Positions 41,495-53,310 are shown, counted from the first letter of the stretch. The stretch is DNA of 64,000 nucleotides from Seminavis robusta (GCA_903772945.1 CAICTM010000042.1:91590-155589); one strand, 5' to 3'. Numbers and translations: made by a program. The notes: generated by a model from the sequence alone, not told the origin.

Positions 41495-44400
41495 TCAAAA
41501 AGTTTCAACCCGAGCTAGGCAAGGTGTTGGAAGGTGTGGAGGAGTTGGATAGGCGCAACCGCTTCGCACGGCTTGTTCTGGAATTGTTCTTCTGGCGTGT
41601 TCAGAGGCAACCCGAGCTAGGCAAGGTGTTGGAAGGTATGGAGGAGTCGGATGGGCCCAACTGCTTTCTAAGGCTTGTTCAGAGGCAGCCTGAGCTAGGC
41701 AAGGTGTTGGAAGGTATGGAGGAGTTGGATGGGCCCAACTGCTTCCCAAGGCTTGTTCTGGAATTGTTCTTCTGACAGGTTCAGAGGCAACCCGAGCTAG
41801 GCAAGGTGTTGGAAGGTATGGAGGAGTCGGATGGGCCCAACTGCTTCCCAAGGCTTGTTCTGGAATTGTTCTTCTGGTGTTCATGTGGGCCTCGTCCATT
41901 GTGGCCACAGTTGCAGTTTCCAGAGCCTCAAGTTCTCTCTTGATTGACTCAGCCTCAAGTTCTCTCTTGATTGACTCCACTATCTCTTGTCCTCGCTCTG
42001 CAAACTCGGCACGGTTCTTCAGGGCATAGTCCAAGTATTCGTCACTGCTAACCCCAAAGACACCACACTCTTTCAGTTTCTTAGCCAGGGGAATAATGTA
42101 ATTGTCAAAGAAACCGATCTCGCCCTTGTACCAAAAGGTGAACGGATCTTTGTGGACATCAGGTCACATGAGATTCAAAGCGTCTTTGCTTAGAATGGCG
42201 TCGTCCAAGGATAAAACCCACGTCGAATGGTGGCACTCACCTATCCCCATTCGGCCAGCCTTGTACGCTTTATGCATTTCCATCAGCAGCCGTCTATTCC
42301 ATTTCTGATAGACATGCCAATGCTGCATGCTGTGGAAAGAGAGAAAAGAAGGATGAGCGCAGGCGGATCGACGGAGGAGGAAGACATTCATAAGCATGTA
42401 CAAGGACCTTGGTTCACTCGTATTTGTACATGTATTTCCCCCATGCTGTTCTTACCAGTGTGACACATCGGAGGCTTGAATGATGTGCTCCAGAACAACT
42501 GTCGCGCGGACATCATTGACTGCTCCTTGAACGTTGCCCACAGCAATGCTGCAATCTGTCTCAGAGAACGCTTTGGCCCATCTCTCTTCTCTTTTTGCCT
42601 TCAATTCTGCATCGAAAATGTCGGTGGCAAGCACTATGTTGACAACGATCTGGTAGAATCGATGAAATTGTTCCGTGGTTCCAAAAATGACTCTACGAAG
42701 ATCCTTGTAGCGATCCTGCATTAGCAACTCAAAAGCGAGCTCGCAGGAGTGCTGCTCCGCAATACTCTTGTTTTTGTAAATCGTTGCCAAGACAGGGGCT
42801 TCCTTTGCCAGTTGAGCATTAGAGATGCCTTTGTGATCTAAGTCATGAATCAGGCTTGAGAACGAGAGGGCGAACGCCACCAAAGGATCATTGCAGATTC
42901 CGTAAGTGTGATCATGCATGTGCAAGGCAAAATCACGGTGACTTCCGTCACAAAGAGGGTGAATACTTGGTTTCACTATTCGATGCAACAGCTTCGAAAC
43001 TGATTGGGTGACATCTGCGAGGAGTTGGAAAAGGAGATCGCTGAGCAGCTTGCCAAGCCTAGACAAGAGCACGAAGACCATACTCAGGAGTTCACTTACG
43101 ACACGCATGTTCTGGGAGGTGAGAAAAGAGAGGGAGGTGAGCGACAGCGGAGAGAGTCGCGCAACAAAGGAAATACGATGAGCCTCTCACCAAAGCCATG
43201 GAAGTGGTTTCTTCTGTACAGCAATGCGACGTCTGATACAAATCCTCGGAGTGATTCCACGATGTATGGTTCAATGACAACTGGCGACGAGTCCGAGGCG
43301 CAGTGTGCAGCTTCGTTGAACGTTGACATTTGAATCACGTCTTTCACTTCGTCCATGCACGTCTTCCCATCGGGCAAGCGATACACGAAGTCCGATGTTC
43401 GGTCTTCCTTGACCCCAAGCTGTCTACGATGGGCAACCTGTAACAGGCGAGAAACCAACGGAAGTGAGTTGTCTTAGGGCACAGCAGCAACGATGTCAAA
43501 CTTGGATTGTGAAGATCGCACGGGTGATTCCACACTCACCATCTTTCGAACGTCCGCAAGAAGCAGTTCAGTCATCCAATCCACAAATCTAGCATTTTCA
43601 GCCGTCTGAGAATGTCCCAGTTCTGCTTCTTTCCAGTCCATATTTCCTAACGACGAATGATCGTCAGCAATACTAGTAGAACTCCCGAGTTTGCCTGACC
43701 AACTGTTTGTGAATCCGCTGACCAGTGGAGGAGAAACATAGAACGTGCGCAGCACACCTTTTCCCTTTGCCTAGTAGTGCCGCAGAAAGAATCCAACGAA
43801 CGTGCAAGTAAGCAATGGAGAAATTGACTGCAACCCGAAGAGAATGAAACGACGACCTACATTCACCATGTCCTGGCGGGGTTGCAGCCAGTAGTCCTTG
43901 CCAGCCAGCCTGAGAAGAGTTGCAGTGGCTTCTGACACCTGGATCATTCCACAGCAACCAGTGCTTTCCATCACAGAGGCGGTGTTGACTACACGAGGAA
44001 AACGAGGTGGCACCGTGCAATGTGAGCTCGAGAGATCATCTTTCCACATGCACCTCAACAGCTTTCTTATCTTACCCGTATCACCAAAGAGCTATAACAC
44101 GAGCGCCAAATGGTTAGCATATTAATTAGTGACTGCATCAAAAGTCACAGCATTGCATGAAAGCAAAGCCACGTACTTGGAAGCGTGCCTTTGTTGCAAA
44201 AGAGTTCGGAAGAAACATCACGAAGCTGAGTGAAACTGGTTGCCAGCTGAAAGTCTTCAGATACGAAACCTGACTTACCCTGTCCCCTCGTAGCACGCCA
44301 GCAGTCACTGGTCCCTGTTTTTGACAAGAGTGTGAGACCTCTGAATGGAGCGGCGGCAATTACAAGAGACAGACGTGGCAAAGGATGGTACCTGGTACGT

Positions 44401-47163
44401 ACCGAATGAACCCCCATACGCATCGAAAGAGCTGCAGTGCCTGGGCCAAGCGTCGTTTCTAGCTTATCGGTTGTCTCGCGCATTTTCAGCATGCATTGGC
44501 GAGCATAACCCACTAAGATTGTCGCGTGATTCTTTTGTGGTTGAGGGAGCCCGGTTGCGGCCTAGCAACAAGCCAGAGACATCAGACTATTCGTTCTTTC
44601 CTATGCACGCAGCGAAAGCAGCAATGTGGTACTCACCATATACGTATCCCCTATTGTCTCCTTTGGAACAAGAAAGAGGACATTAGACGGGTCCTGTTGC
44701 GAATGCATGCAGTCAATGCAGCAAACTACTCACAACTTTGAAGACTTTCCAGTGCTTTGCGAGCTTATCGAATTCCTGATAAAGCCCTTGGAGCAACATG
44801 AATACCTGGGAAGGCTCCCGCGTGGATGACCAAGCCTGGATGGAATTTTCGGAAGCAACAAATGATCAGGGCGACGCCACGCATGAACGATCTCCTTCCT
44901 TCTTATCGAAGTATATCGCGACAAGCGACTTACGGTAAAACCCTGAAAGATTAGCAAGCACAGACATGCACACAAATGATGAGGTGTCACCAATGCCGTA
45001 ATGGTTTGCAATTGCCTGTAGTCTAAACTCACCGCGATGTCGGCAAAGAAGACGCTGCCTGAAAGATTGGCAAATCATCAGCAATAGAGCAGAGACGGTC
45101 ATAGGCACGATCGAAGCCATTACCTTCGGGTACCAGGTACTTACAGTTGGGAAAGAGTTCGGCAATCGGGGCACATTCCATCTCAGTCCGTGAAACATTC
45201 ATGAAGTTGCGACGACCAGACTTGCTTCGAATTCCCAAGTTTTGACGCGTTTCTTTCATGAGCCTCTCCCTTACGTTCTGTTGATAACAAGTCAACGTCA
45301 TAAAAGATGAGCAACTCGTGGCTCTTGCTATGCATGCCCTCGCTTCGTACATTCTTCTTACCTTGGGAAAGAGCGAAGAGACAATCGCAGTCGATTGCGT
45401 GGCCTCGTTTAAGACGACTGTTTGCCTTTTCTCGACCAAGAAATCGTACAGAAGGAAGATTGCTATCATGAAAACAAATATCGCAACGGTTGCAAAGGTC
45501 AGTACGACCGGTGCATTGGTGTTGTACTCGTCGTAGAATGTTGTCGACGGGTAGATGTCGATATGATAGTTGCAGTGACAGTGTTCTGAGTTGATCGTGA
45601 TGCCATTGACCGTCCCATCTTTCACATGGCCAACAGTGAAATCGGCATGCTTCCTGTATTTCTCATATCGTGGTTCATAGTGAGTACCGAGGCCAAGGAC
45701 TCGGGCTTCGTGGCCATCGATCTCGAACGAGAATTGTTCGCGACCACTGTCTAGAACAACCACAACGCCCTTGGCGTTTCTAGGCAAGATGTTTTGGAAG
45801 TAGGAGCGCCATGAAACAGTCGAAGTCATGATAGCGACTATCTTTCTTTCCTTTGCGGCGAACTGGTCAAATATCGGGAACTTGCGAGGGCGAAGAAGAG
45901 AAAGGTTGGCTGTGAGCTCGAACATCGCAGCCACTTGCATGGTGGTGGAAACGAAACAAATCATTGGATCTTACGTGGATGTTAAACATTGGTTCGCCTA
46001 GGTAGGGGACTTGTTTCCCTTCCCGGATACTCAGAAGGGCAGCAAATCGAGCAGTACTTGGGTCAGAAGACGTGGCGTCGCCAGGAGTCGCAGTCTGGAA
46101 CCTGCCCACGTAGGCTGTCTTGTACTTCAAGATGTGTGCCAAGGCATCGGAGAAGTCTTCCTCGTAGATCGAATTCTTGTTCACAAGATTCGTCTTCAAT
46201 AGAGGGCTAACTTGCCAGACTGGTAAATAGAAATGCATAGAACTCTCTTCCGCCATTGGATTTCCATTCTCGTCGAAGTAGTGCATTACATCAACAGTAT
46301 CGTTTCTTCTGATCCAGCTCTTCTCTATGTTCTCGGGGTATTCAAAGTCATTCGTACCCAAAGATTCCTGGTAACTATAGCTTTCTTCACTGTTGCACGC
46401 AAGAGAAGTGGAATGTGAGCACTGGGACGGAAGGGTCAAAAGGTACCAAATGCAATCCTTTGGTACTTACATCCAGGCATTGTCTGGCCCGTTCACAAAC
46501 TCGTGCCATGCATTGAATTCCCCCCTTGGAACAATGTGCGAGATACTAACGGCCAAGGCCCCTGACAGTTCTCTTGCGTTTCCTGCCCGAACTTGGAAGT
46601 TGGGCAAGCTCACGAAGGGCCATTCGGAGAAGGTCTTCTGACCCATGCTGTGGCTCGCGAGAGCGACGCCCAGGCCACTGATGGCTCCCATCTTGTGAAT
46701 GATGTCTTCGTACCTTGATGTAGAGCAGCAGAACAAGCAAGACAGTATCATCAGAGAACGCCACTAAAGAACCTGATCAAGAACTGCATGCCTCCAGGAA
46801 GATTGCGGGGGTTCTACTACAATGTATGTACATCCCATGAAAACTAACTTACGATTCAATGATCTTGTCCGCGGCAGCATCGTACTGATTCTGGAATTCC
46901 TGGGCCTCCCCGTTTTTCCTAATCAGGTAGATCAACAACGAAACAGTGACCGTTGCCAACATCAGGATGAGAGCCACTGTCTGACGCAGGCGCAACACTG
47001 CCAGTGTCTCTTTCGATGAAATCTCCTCCTGAATGCTGTGGCAGTTGCGACTCGAATCCATCATCTCAAACCCCCCCGAGTCTTCTTCAGATGAGCTCAT
47101 GCCTTCTTCTAACATGAATAAGTCGTCGTGGTTGCTGCTGTAGCCGATGCGTTCACGTCTCAT
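41495..47163 (-). CDS. Receptor-type nucleotide cyclase fused to a class I phosphodiesterase
   Basis: I reconstruct 20 exons encoding 1,307 residues: 47163-46853, 46713-46471, 46389-45975, 45880-45362, 45277-45145, 45058-45033, 44942-44934, 44835-44734, 44660-44637, 44561-44403, 44314-44279, 44188-44177, 44091-44076, 43988-43861, 43770-43540, 43437-43191, 43111-43100, 43014-42456, 42329-42241, 42147-41495. All introns are GT-AG (73-139 bp) and all phases agree. Layout: cytosolic N-terminus, membrane segment (~62-82), outer sensor, second segment (~446-472), class III cyclase (~497-711), PDE (~790-1130), repeat tail. Cyclase metal-binding aspartates are in FFADIAGFTAWS and ETIGDTYM; the Glu of KVETIGD is guanylate-type, but RFQLFGDTVN has Gln where guanylate cyclases usually have Cys. 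The PDE has HDLDHKG (~931) and QASDVSH. It would both make and destroy a cyclic nucleotide at a membrane. Related fusions are known in diatoms. Confidence 0.88.
41509..41890 (-). repeat. In-frame tandem repeats coding the cyclase-PDE tail
   Basis: Four units start near 41509, 41611, 41689 and 41791, spaced 102, 78 and 102 bp. All spacings are multiples of three. Each codes ALGSSWAHPTPPYLPTPCLA with small changes; the 78-bp unit lacks the RRTIPEQ part. A 27-bp duplication at 41924-41977 in the same exon repeats AESIKRELE. Confidence 0.85.
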
Positions 47164-48260
47164 GGTCAACTATAGATCTAATAGCTAGAAGATGCAACTT
47201 TTGTTTCCTTTCCGTCCTTTTAAAGCTGGGCAACAGCTTGCAAACGAGTTTGTTTTGTGAGCTGCATCGCTTCGATGTTTTTGACTTTGGAGTTTGAACG
47301 TGTGAACCCCTTTCCCGCCGTCTTTGTAAGCCTTTTTACATAAACATTAGAAACAAAAGGGTGATAAGTAGAGCTGACAAGTCCAATTTCGTGTAAGCAC
47401 AAACAATCAGAATCAATGGCTTATGCAAACTCAAAAGGAAATAGAAGGCGGAGAAAACAATAATTCTCTAAAACTCATTTCTTCACAAACGACCATAATA
47501 CTCCGAGAAAAGTGTACACATTCAGAGAAATATGAGAGGTTCCCCTCTTTCTTGGTTGCAGGAATTGGGTTTTAAAAGTCATAAGCACCACTACCAGGTA
47601 CTACCCGGTACTCCAGGAAGACCGGATTTGAAGCGTAGCTGGGGTAAATATAGGGTTAAGTTACATTTTACTCTGAATGTTTGTATAAAATTTATAATTT
47701 ACCGCAGCTACCCGACTTTCAAAGGTGTCTTCCTGTACAGAACTGTGATACTTTTTCGTCGGGTACCGGTACAGTACGGGACATACAGCATACAGTAGAG
47801 TACCGTACCACCGGTACCGCAGTACAAGTTCTCGTAACATGGCAATTGAGGGCAGAGGAGAGGAATTTAGGAATTTAGTGGCGGGAGTCTGCATTCTGCA
47901 TGGACAATAACGCTGCATCAAACAAGATTTGTTCTGGGCTCTGTCTCTGAATCCTGAAACTGAAAACAGCTCTGAGCAATCCACCATCAACCATCCTTCA
48001 ACCGGCATCTTTGGAGTAGAGGAGTGGGGAACATCACCCATTCTCAATGGCCATTCCTATTAATACTTGTCTTGTGAACTGTGAATCAATGTGGAGCAAT
48101 CAACCATCAACCATCGGCATCTCTAGCTACCTGGTATTGTGGAGTGTGGAACATCACCCATTCTTCTCATCAATGGCCATTCCGTCTCGTCGTCTTGTGA
48201 ATGTGAATATGAGGTGAGAATCATAGATCGAGGCACCTAAATCCACTAAGTGATGGAGTT
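47164..48260. other. Upstream region of the cyclase-PDE gene
   Basis: No gene is supported. It should hold the promoter of the minus-strand cyclase-PDE. Two diverged copies of a ~125-bp block lie at about 47957-48085 and 48091-48212, sharing CAATC.ACCATCAACCAT, GGAACATCACCCATTCT and CAATGGCCATTCC. Confidence 0.45.
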
Positions 48261-48728
48261 CTACACTCCAAACTCAATAATAAGAAAGCTCTAACTGGGA
48301 GCCAGTACTGGAGCTTTCTTACCAAAATGCTCTCTTTTGCTACTCGTTTTCTTTCTAACAAAACAAGCCAATTTCAGTATAGAAGACTTTCTTACTAAGC
48401 TTCTAGATCGAACAGGTTATCATTTTGATACACCCAGTGCACCTGCCCCTTGGGGTCCAATATGCTCAGGACTTGTAATGGTTTGGATCAAATAGGGATG
48501 GTGGTCACAGCCTCTGCCATCAGGCAGAAAATTTTTCAGATTTAGCCATAAGTTTGAAGCATTTCATGGTATCAGACTATTGGTATTTCTTATGATTTGA
48601 GGTCTCAATACTGGGAGGTTTTCTTACAAGTCTGTAATATTTCAGTATCAAGAAATTCTTATCTTTTTCTAAAATCTGAGTACTCGCTTTCTTATTTGGA
48701 GATTCTTACTTTCAGGTTTGGAGTGTAG
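48261..48728. mobile_element. Possible non-coding TIR element (MITE-like)
   Basis: CTACACTCCAAAC at 48261-48273 is the exact reverse complement of GTTTGGAGTGTAG at 48716-48728, and further matches (AATAAGAA against TTCTTACT) follow inside. The interior is AT-rich with repeated TTTCTTAC words. No coding frame and no clear target duplication. Confidence 0.45.
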
Positions 48729-49762
48729 CTAGTGCTGTCTCGATGGAATCGAATCGCGGTCATTGGCTGATCGAATCGCGACTATATCTCTATCTGAGCT
48801 CCACTATCGGTCATTGATGGCGTGACCTGACTGAAAACAGCTCTGAGAACAATCAACCACTGGCTGGCTCCTAAAGTTTTTTTTTTAAAAAAGCATCGCG
48901 CATACTAGCTAGTGCTAGCTAGAGTCAATTGCCATTCCCACTTACTTGTCGCCTTTTTGTGAGCTATTAATAATATCTGCCTGTGAATACATGTAAAGGC
49001 ACAGGTACTCAATAGAATACGGTCGCTTGCTTACTTGCTAAACGCGGCATAGACGCTGGCTACCGGTACATGTATCGGACCCACAGCATTCGCGATAATC
49101 CAATAATCATACACCTTGCACATACAGTACATACTATGAAAAAAGCAGCGTTAACATTCAAACTGACTCAACTCCACTCCATCACCTACCTTATATATCC
49201 TTCCGCTCCACTTGAGCCTCTGAACCCTTTCTTGACTTGAAGCTGGAAGGTCCTGTCTGAACGGGAGTCTGCTGTCGCTATGGGATCAGAGATAGATCAG
49301 GCATTCATGCCCCCCCCCCCCCAGCACAACTCCACTACAATACATGTACTTTGGAACGGTGATTGCCCCATGTATGCACTCCCGTGTCCGTGCACTCATG
49401 ACCCATGGCTCTGTCTCTTCGAGGAGGAGAGGGGCAGGAGGCGTAATAACCCCCGCATTCTGCAGATGGATGCCCTCATCTACTACGTACCGGTATGTAT
49501 GTAGTAGCTGGTGGTGGATACACGAGGAGATTACAATACCTACAGCGTTTCCGCGCTGAATATGGGCACCTGGTTGGGCACTGTTCCACGAGCACTGATT
49601 CTCATTCGAGCTGGTGAATGCTTAATTTTCGCAAATCTGCTCTGGAGAAAATGAGAAAAAGGTCAATACACGAATGGAAGCCTCATTACCGCGAGGTGCA
49701 GATTAGTATTCAATGGGGTGTTCCAGATCAATCAAGAAAGATAGACCTACCGGATACGAAAC
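48729..49762. other. Gene-free region
   Basis: Contains a third fragment (48829-48867) of the ACTGAAAACAGCTCTGAG block seen near 47957, a T8 run and a C12 run near 49310. The hydrolase promoter should lie in the right part. Confidence 0.4.
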
Positions 49763-50782
49763 ATGCTACCCAAACCTGTCTCTCGACATCTCTTGTCCTT
49801 ATCCAAAACCACTCCTGGAATTCCCCACACAGTCAATGTGACACTATGGGGTCGTCCTATAAACGATGCTCAGCACGTGGTCTTTTATTTTGGAGGTCTT
49901 CCTGCATCAGCTGAAGAACCTGCCCTTCATTCCGTCACGTCGCCACACAACGATGTCTACCAGGCACACAATATTGCCTTGCTCTACATTGACAAGCCAG
50001 GGTTTGGGGAAACCTCCTTCAATTATTGGTTCCGACTTCGTCGGGATTGGCCGGTGATTGTAGATCAAGTCGCCACGCAGTTGGGCGTTGCCGACACAAG
50101 AAGATATGGTGTCATGGGCGTCTCCAACGGGGGTCCCTACGTCATGGCCACATTGACCCATCCGATATTGAAGCATCGAGTCAAGGCTGCCGCCAACATT
50201 GTGGGCGTGAGTGATGTAGTGGCTTCTGGGTATTTTTCTTGGAAATCTCCATCGACGGCATTTGAAGGAATCTACAACTCACTGCCTACCTTTATCACAG
50301 GACCCTTCACGGCTCTCGGAATGGCCTTGGGAAAAATATACTTGGTATACTTGGGAGGTTACCAGGCTGTCCTAGGAGATCAGTTTCCACTCGAAGGGAG
50401 ACCGGTTTTAGCCAAAGTGATGCAAGATTCCATGAAGCATCTTGGAATCCCCGCGTCCATTGATTGCCAACAAGGATTGAGTCCACTCTATGCCCGCTCT
50501 TCGAGCAACCACGATCCCACCAGTGTGGACCAGAATGCTACAGAAGCATACCAAGATATCAAAGTACCTGTGACCTTGTGGTATGGGACCAAAGACTCGT
50601 CCGTTCCCATGGCATCAGCAGAATGGCTAGCTGAGACCATGCCGAATGCCACATTGCACAAGGTGGACTCCGGGCATGGACTGTACTTGTTTCATACAGA
50701 TCAGTTGCTGGATGAATTTGTGCGCATCCTGGATCAAGCGGATGCCAGCGATGATGATGCCGATAGCAAGAAAGGTGATTGA
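49763..50782 (+). CDS. Alpha/beta-fold hydrolase
   Basis: A single exon of 339 residues. The catalytic triad is visible: nucleophile Ser in GVMGVSNGGPY (about S121, G-x-S-x-G-G), Asp in LWYGTKDSSVP (about D278) and His in KVDSGHGLYLF (about H305). The oxyanion region is YFGGLPASAEEP, and LLYIDKPGFGETSF is the usual segment before the nucleophile elbow. Residues 150-260 form the variable cap. Spacing fits a lone esterase- or epoxide-hydrolase-like enzyme, but the substrate cannot be named. There is no signal peptide; the C-terminus ends in an acidic Asp-rich tail. Confidence 0.85.
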   Translation: MLPKPVSRHLLSLSKTTPGIPHTVNVTLWGRPINDAQHVVFYFGGLPASAEEPALHSVTSPHNDVYQAHNIALLYIDKPGFGETSFNYWFRLRRDWPVIVDQVATQLGVADTRRYGVMGVSNGGPYVMATLTHPILKHRVKAAANIVGVSDVVASGYFSWKSPSTAFEGIYNSLPTFITGPFTALGMALGKIYLVYLGGYQAVLGDQFPLEGRPVLAKVMQDSMKHLGIPASIDCQQGLSPLYARSSSNHDPTSVDQNATEAYQDIKVPVTLWYGTKDSSVPMASAEWLAETMPNATLHKVDSGHGLYLFHTDQLLDEFVRILDQADASDDDADSKKGD

Positions 50783-52194
50783 TGACCTATTGCTCCTAGC
50801 TTCGGGAGGGCCAGGGTTTGCACCTCCATTCAAAGCGCTTCGCTTCTACGGGGCATTGGAGTCGAGTCATCTCGTACCGCATTGGTGGCTAACATTTATT
50901 TCATATGCTATTCACGGCTCTATCTTATGCTGTCCAGCTAGTACCTTGCGTGGCTGTCTGGGAGAACTCCAGAGGTGCCAGCTTGTCGCGTTCCCAAAGG
51001 GTTTGCACAGTGGCAGCACAAGAGACGGGAGAGATCTTGTTTGTTAGTCAATAACTCTTTCTGTGTGGCCCGTCGCTTTCTCATAGACAGTAGCTAGTAG
51101 ACTGCTAGCTACCGGTAGTAGTACATGTAGTTGAAGCGGTCTCGGCTACAGGCATACAAGTAAGTGGACTATATACAAGTACTAGACTAGCTAGCATCGC
51201 ATCAAGCAATAATTGTCCGGACCCGCGGCGTCACTGACCGGAAGGGAGGATGGACCGCACATGCCCCAAGCCAAAGCATCCAATCACATGTAAAATCGAT
51301 CTCGTCCTTTTGAGGTCTTTTTCAGCTCCCACTCTACTAGCTACCGGTAGCCCACAGCGGGAAGGCAACCTTTGGATCTTCATTGTTGGTTGTGTTGAGA
51401 CGTTGCGCTGAATAATGGCATACAACTCATTTAAAAAAAACAGCTGATTGATGTTGATTGCATAGGAAGGAACATTGATATTGTTGTTTTTGTCAGTTTG
51501 GTATAGAACTAGATTGTACGGATTCAGCCCGTTGCCTCCGTTTATTCGGCTCCAACCAAGCCCTGACTCGGATTAATCTTTCTCCAAAACCACTCGGACG
51601 AAATACTTGCAGAGGCATGAGAGGATGCTCTTGTATGTGTCGATGAAGGTTTGTACTGATGGATTTGTTTCATGGGGCAAACTCAATCTGTTGAAAAGGT
51701 AGTTGTGTCTGAGGACATGATGGTTGGTCTCTTTGTTTGTAGGTGACGACATTGAGATTTATGGCACACATGGCCACCAGTTTTCACACCCGCGCATGAA
51801 AAATGCAGAAAGCACAGCATCGCAACCCATCACTGTCACCATGGTGCGGGTTGCTGCGTGGTACGGTAGTTCCATTTTTCTCCAGGTGTTGCCGCCGGAC
51901 ATGTAGCTCCGATTCCCCTGCAGATCTGCTCATTGTCCTTGAATTCTCATTGTCCGTTTGTTATTTTGACTGGATAAGGCTATTGCATGGGACTCCGAAA
52001 CATTGAGTCAATCCTCTTTTGAACGAACCGTTACAGTAGATCCCTCTGTACGGTAGCCACTTGAAGGATGGACTGGCGGCAGTCGATCGAATGAATGCTT
52101 GAATGAAATCGAATCAATCAGTTGATCGGGTTAGAGTATCTTCGCACCTCGACTGTGGCACAATTAGTATCAAGCCTCAGTCAATCGGAGCATC
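50783..52194. other. Gene-free region
   Basis: No gene is supported over 1.4 kb. CTAG-type runs occur near 51090-51195. Confidence 0.4.
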
Positions 52195-52500
52195 TCCGAT
52201 GCAGAATGAATCTGGGCCCATGATGATCAAGTTGGAGAACAAAGGGTACTGTAAGTCTCCGGTTGTCTGCAGTTCAGCACAGAAAACAAAACAAAACTCA
52301 AATCTATTTGTTGTTTTCTCTACTGCACTGCTGACGGCCAGGGAATTACCATTGTCGCGTCCTTTCCGGTCAATCGACAACAACAAGAGAGGAGGCCGCT
52401 CTGACCAATGGCTACGACTGTACCAGTACCAGGTACCGTATGGGGGAATCTGCGATTAACTCCAGCCCTACTGTAGACCAGCCTGAGCAAAGAACTTCAT
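52195..52500 (+). repeat. Dispersed copy of hairpin unit 5 with flanks
   Basis: Matches about 25975-26215 in order: GTAAGTCTCCGGT.GTCTGCAGTT, CAGCACAGAAAACAAAAC, ATCTATTTGTTGTTTTCTCT, CTGCTGACGGCC, GAATTACCATTGTCGCG and TTAACTCCAGCCCTAC. The hairpin itself is 52260-52339, with AGAAAACAA..CAAA pairing to TTTGTTGTTTTCT. Confidence 0.75.
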
Positions 52501-52570
52501 CGACCATTTAAGCCAGCGGAGCTGTGTAACCTCGGCAGAAAGGTTTCAGTGTAGAAGCAGATACCCCTAT

Positions 52571-53111
52571 TACCCTTCCCTAAAATGTGAAAATTACCCC
52601 CTGCTGGCTTAACAAAGATTAAGCCTTGTCACGAACTGTACTCGAGGCTTGGGAAGGCTATGACTCAAATCGAAGCTTTCGCAACATATTCAAGCCCTGG
52701 GATAAGGTACTGCGTCTCATTCTCGCTGGCAACGGTGACAATAATCTCGTCGACAAGGCCAGAAAAAAGGTCATTGTGCCGATCGTAATCCGACCGCAAC
52801 AAGCAACGGAGCCTGCCAAGAATGAGGACGCAGCAGCTGCGGATGACGACGAGTGTCTATTTGTGGAAGAAGAAGATGTAGTGAGAGAGCTGGATGAGGC
52901 CGGTGTTGGAGAAGATGAGGACTGATTGGCCATGGTCGATCCTTGCTTGTGGTTGCAACAAGGTGGCGGTGGTTGCTGTTGCGAAATTTGGCTATGAGAC
53001 TGATTGATTTAAGGGGTTAATACCGTATTCTAAGGTCAAAACTTGTTTTAGTCTTGGGGAACGGCTATAAATCTTTCAACGAGGGTAATTTTCACATTTT
53101 AGGGAAGGGTA
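52571..53111. mobile_element. Non-autonomous DNA transposon with perfect 29-bp TIRs
   Basis: Positions 52571-52599 and 53083-53111 are exact inverted copies over 29 bases (outer end TACCCTTCCCTAAAATGTG). The element is 541 bp. A short open frame inside lacks an ATG. The insertion lies in TAGAAGCAGATACC-type repeats: TAGAAGCAGATACC stands 5 bases left of the element and again about 10 bases right of it. No clear target-site duplication beyond that. Confidence 0.75.
52626..52925 (+). pseudogene. ATG-less 99-codon frame inside the TIR element
   Basis: Open for about 99 codons without any ATG. It reads SFRNIFKPWDKVLRLILAGN, then a basic part (KARKKVIVPIVIRP) and a very acidic end (EDVVRELDEAGVGEDED). 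Codon pattern and an acidic tail suggest the 3' end of a once longer gene, plausibly the C-terminus of the parent transposase, kept in a deletion derivative. This is inference; no family is recognised. Confidence 0.35.
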
Positions 53112-53310
53112 GCTAGCTAGCTAGAAGCAGATACCTGTAGTGCTTAGCTAGTGCTTAACTTTTGCGATTAGCTAGCTAGAAGCAGATCCCCTAGCTAGAA
53201 GCAGATTCCCATAGCAAACTAGAAGCAGATACCGTATACCCCAAGCTAGCTAGAATACTAGTTATATAGCTTTTGCTAGCTTTAGAGTTTTTCCTGGTAG
53301 AAGCAGACCC
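53112..53310 (+). repeat. Irregular TAGAAGCAGAT repeats
   Basis: TAGAAGCAGA(T) followed by a C-rich word occurs near 53122, 53176, 53199, 53221 and 53299, plus 52552 left of the TIR element, mixed with AGCTAGCTAG runs. Spacing is uneven. Confidence 0.6.

Noticed and set aside
41495-41890. Plus-strand frame through the cyclase-PDE tail repeats (LGKVLEGMEELDGPNCFPRL)
   Set aside because: It is a shadow of the minus-strand coding exon, whose phase continues correctly from the PDE.
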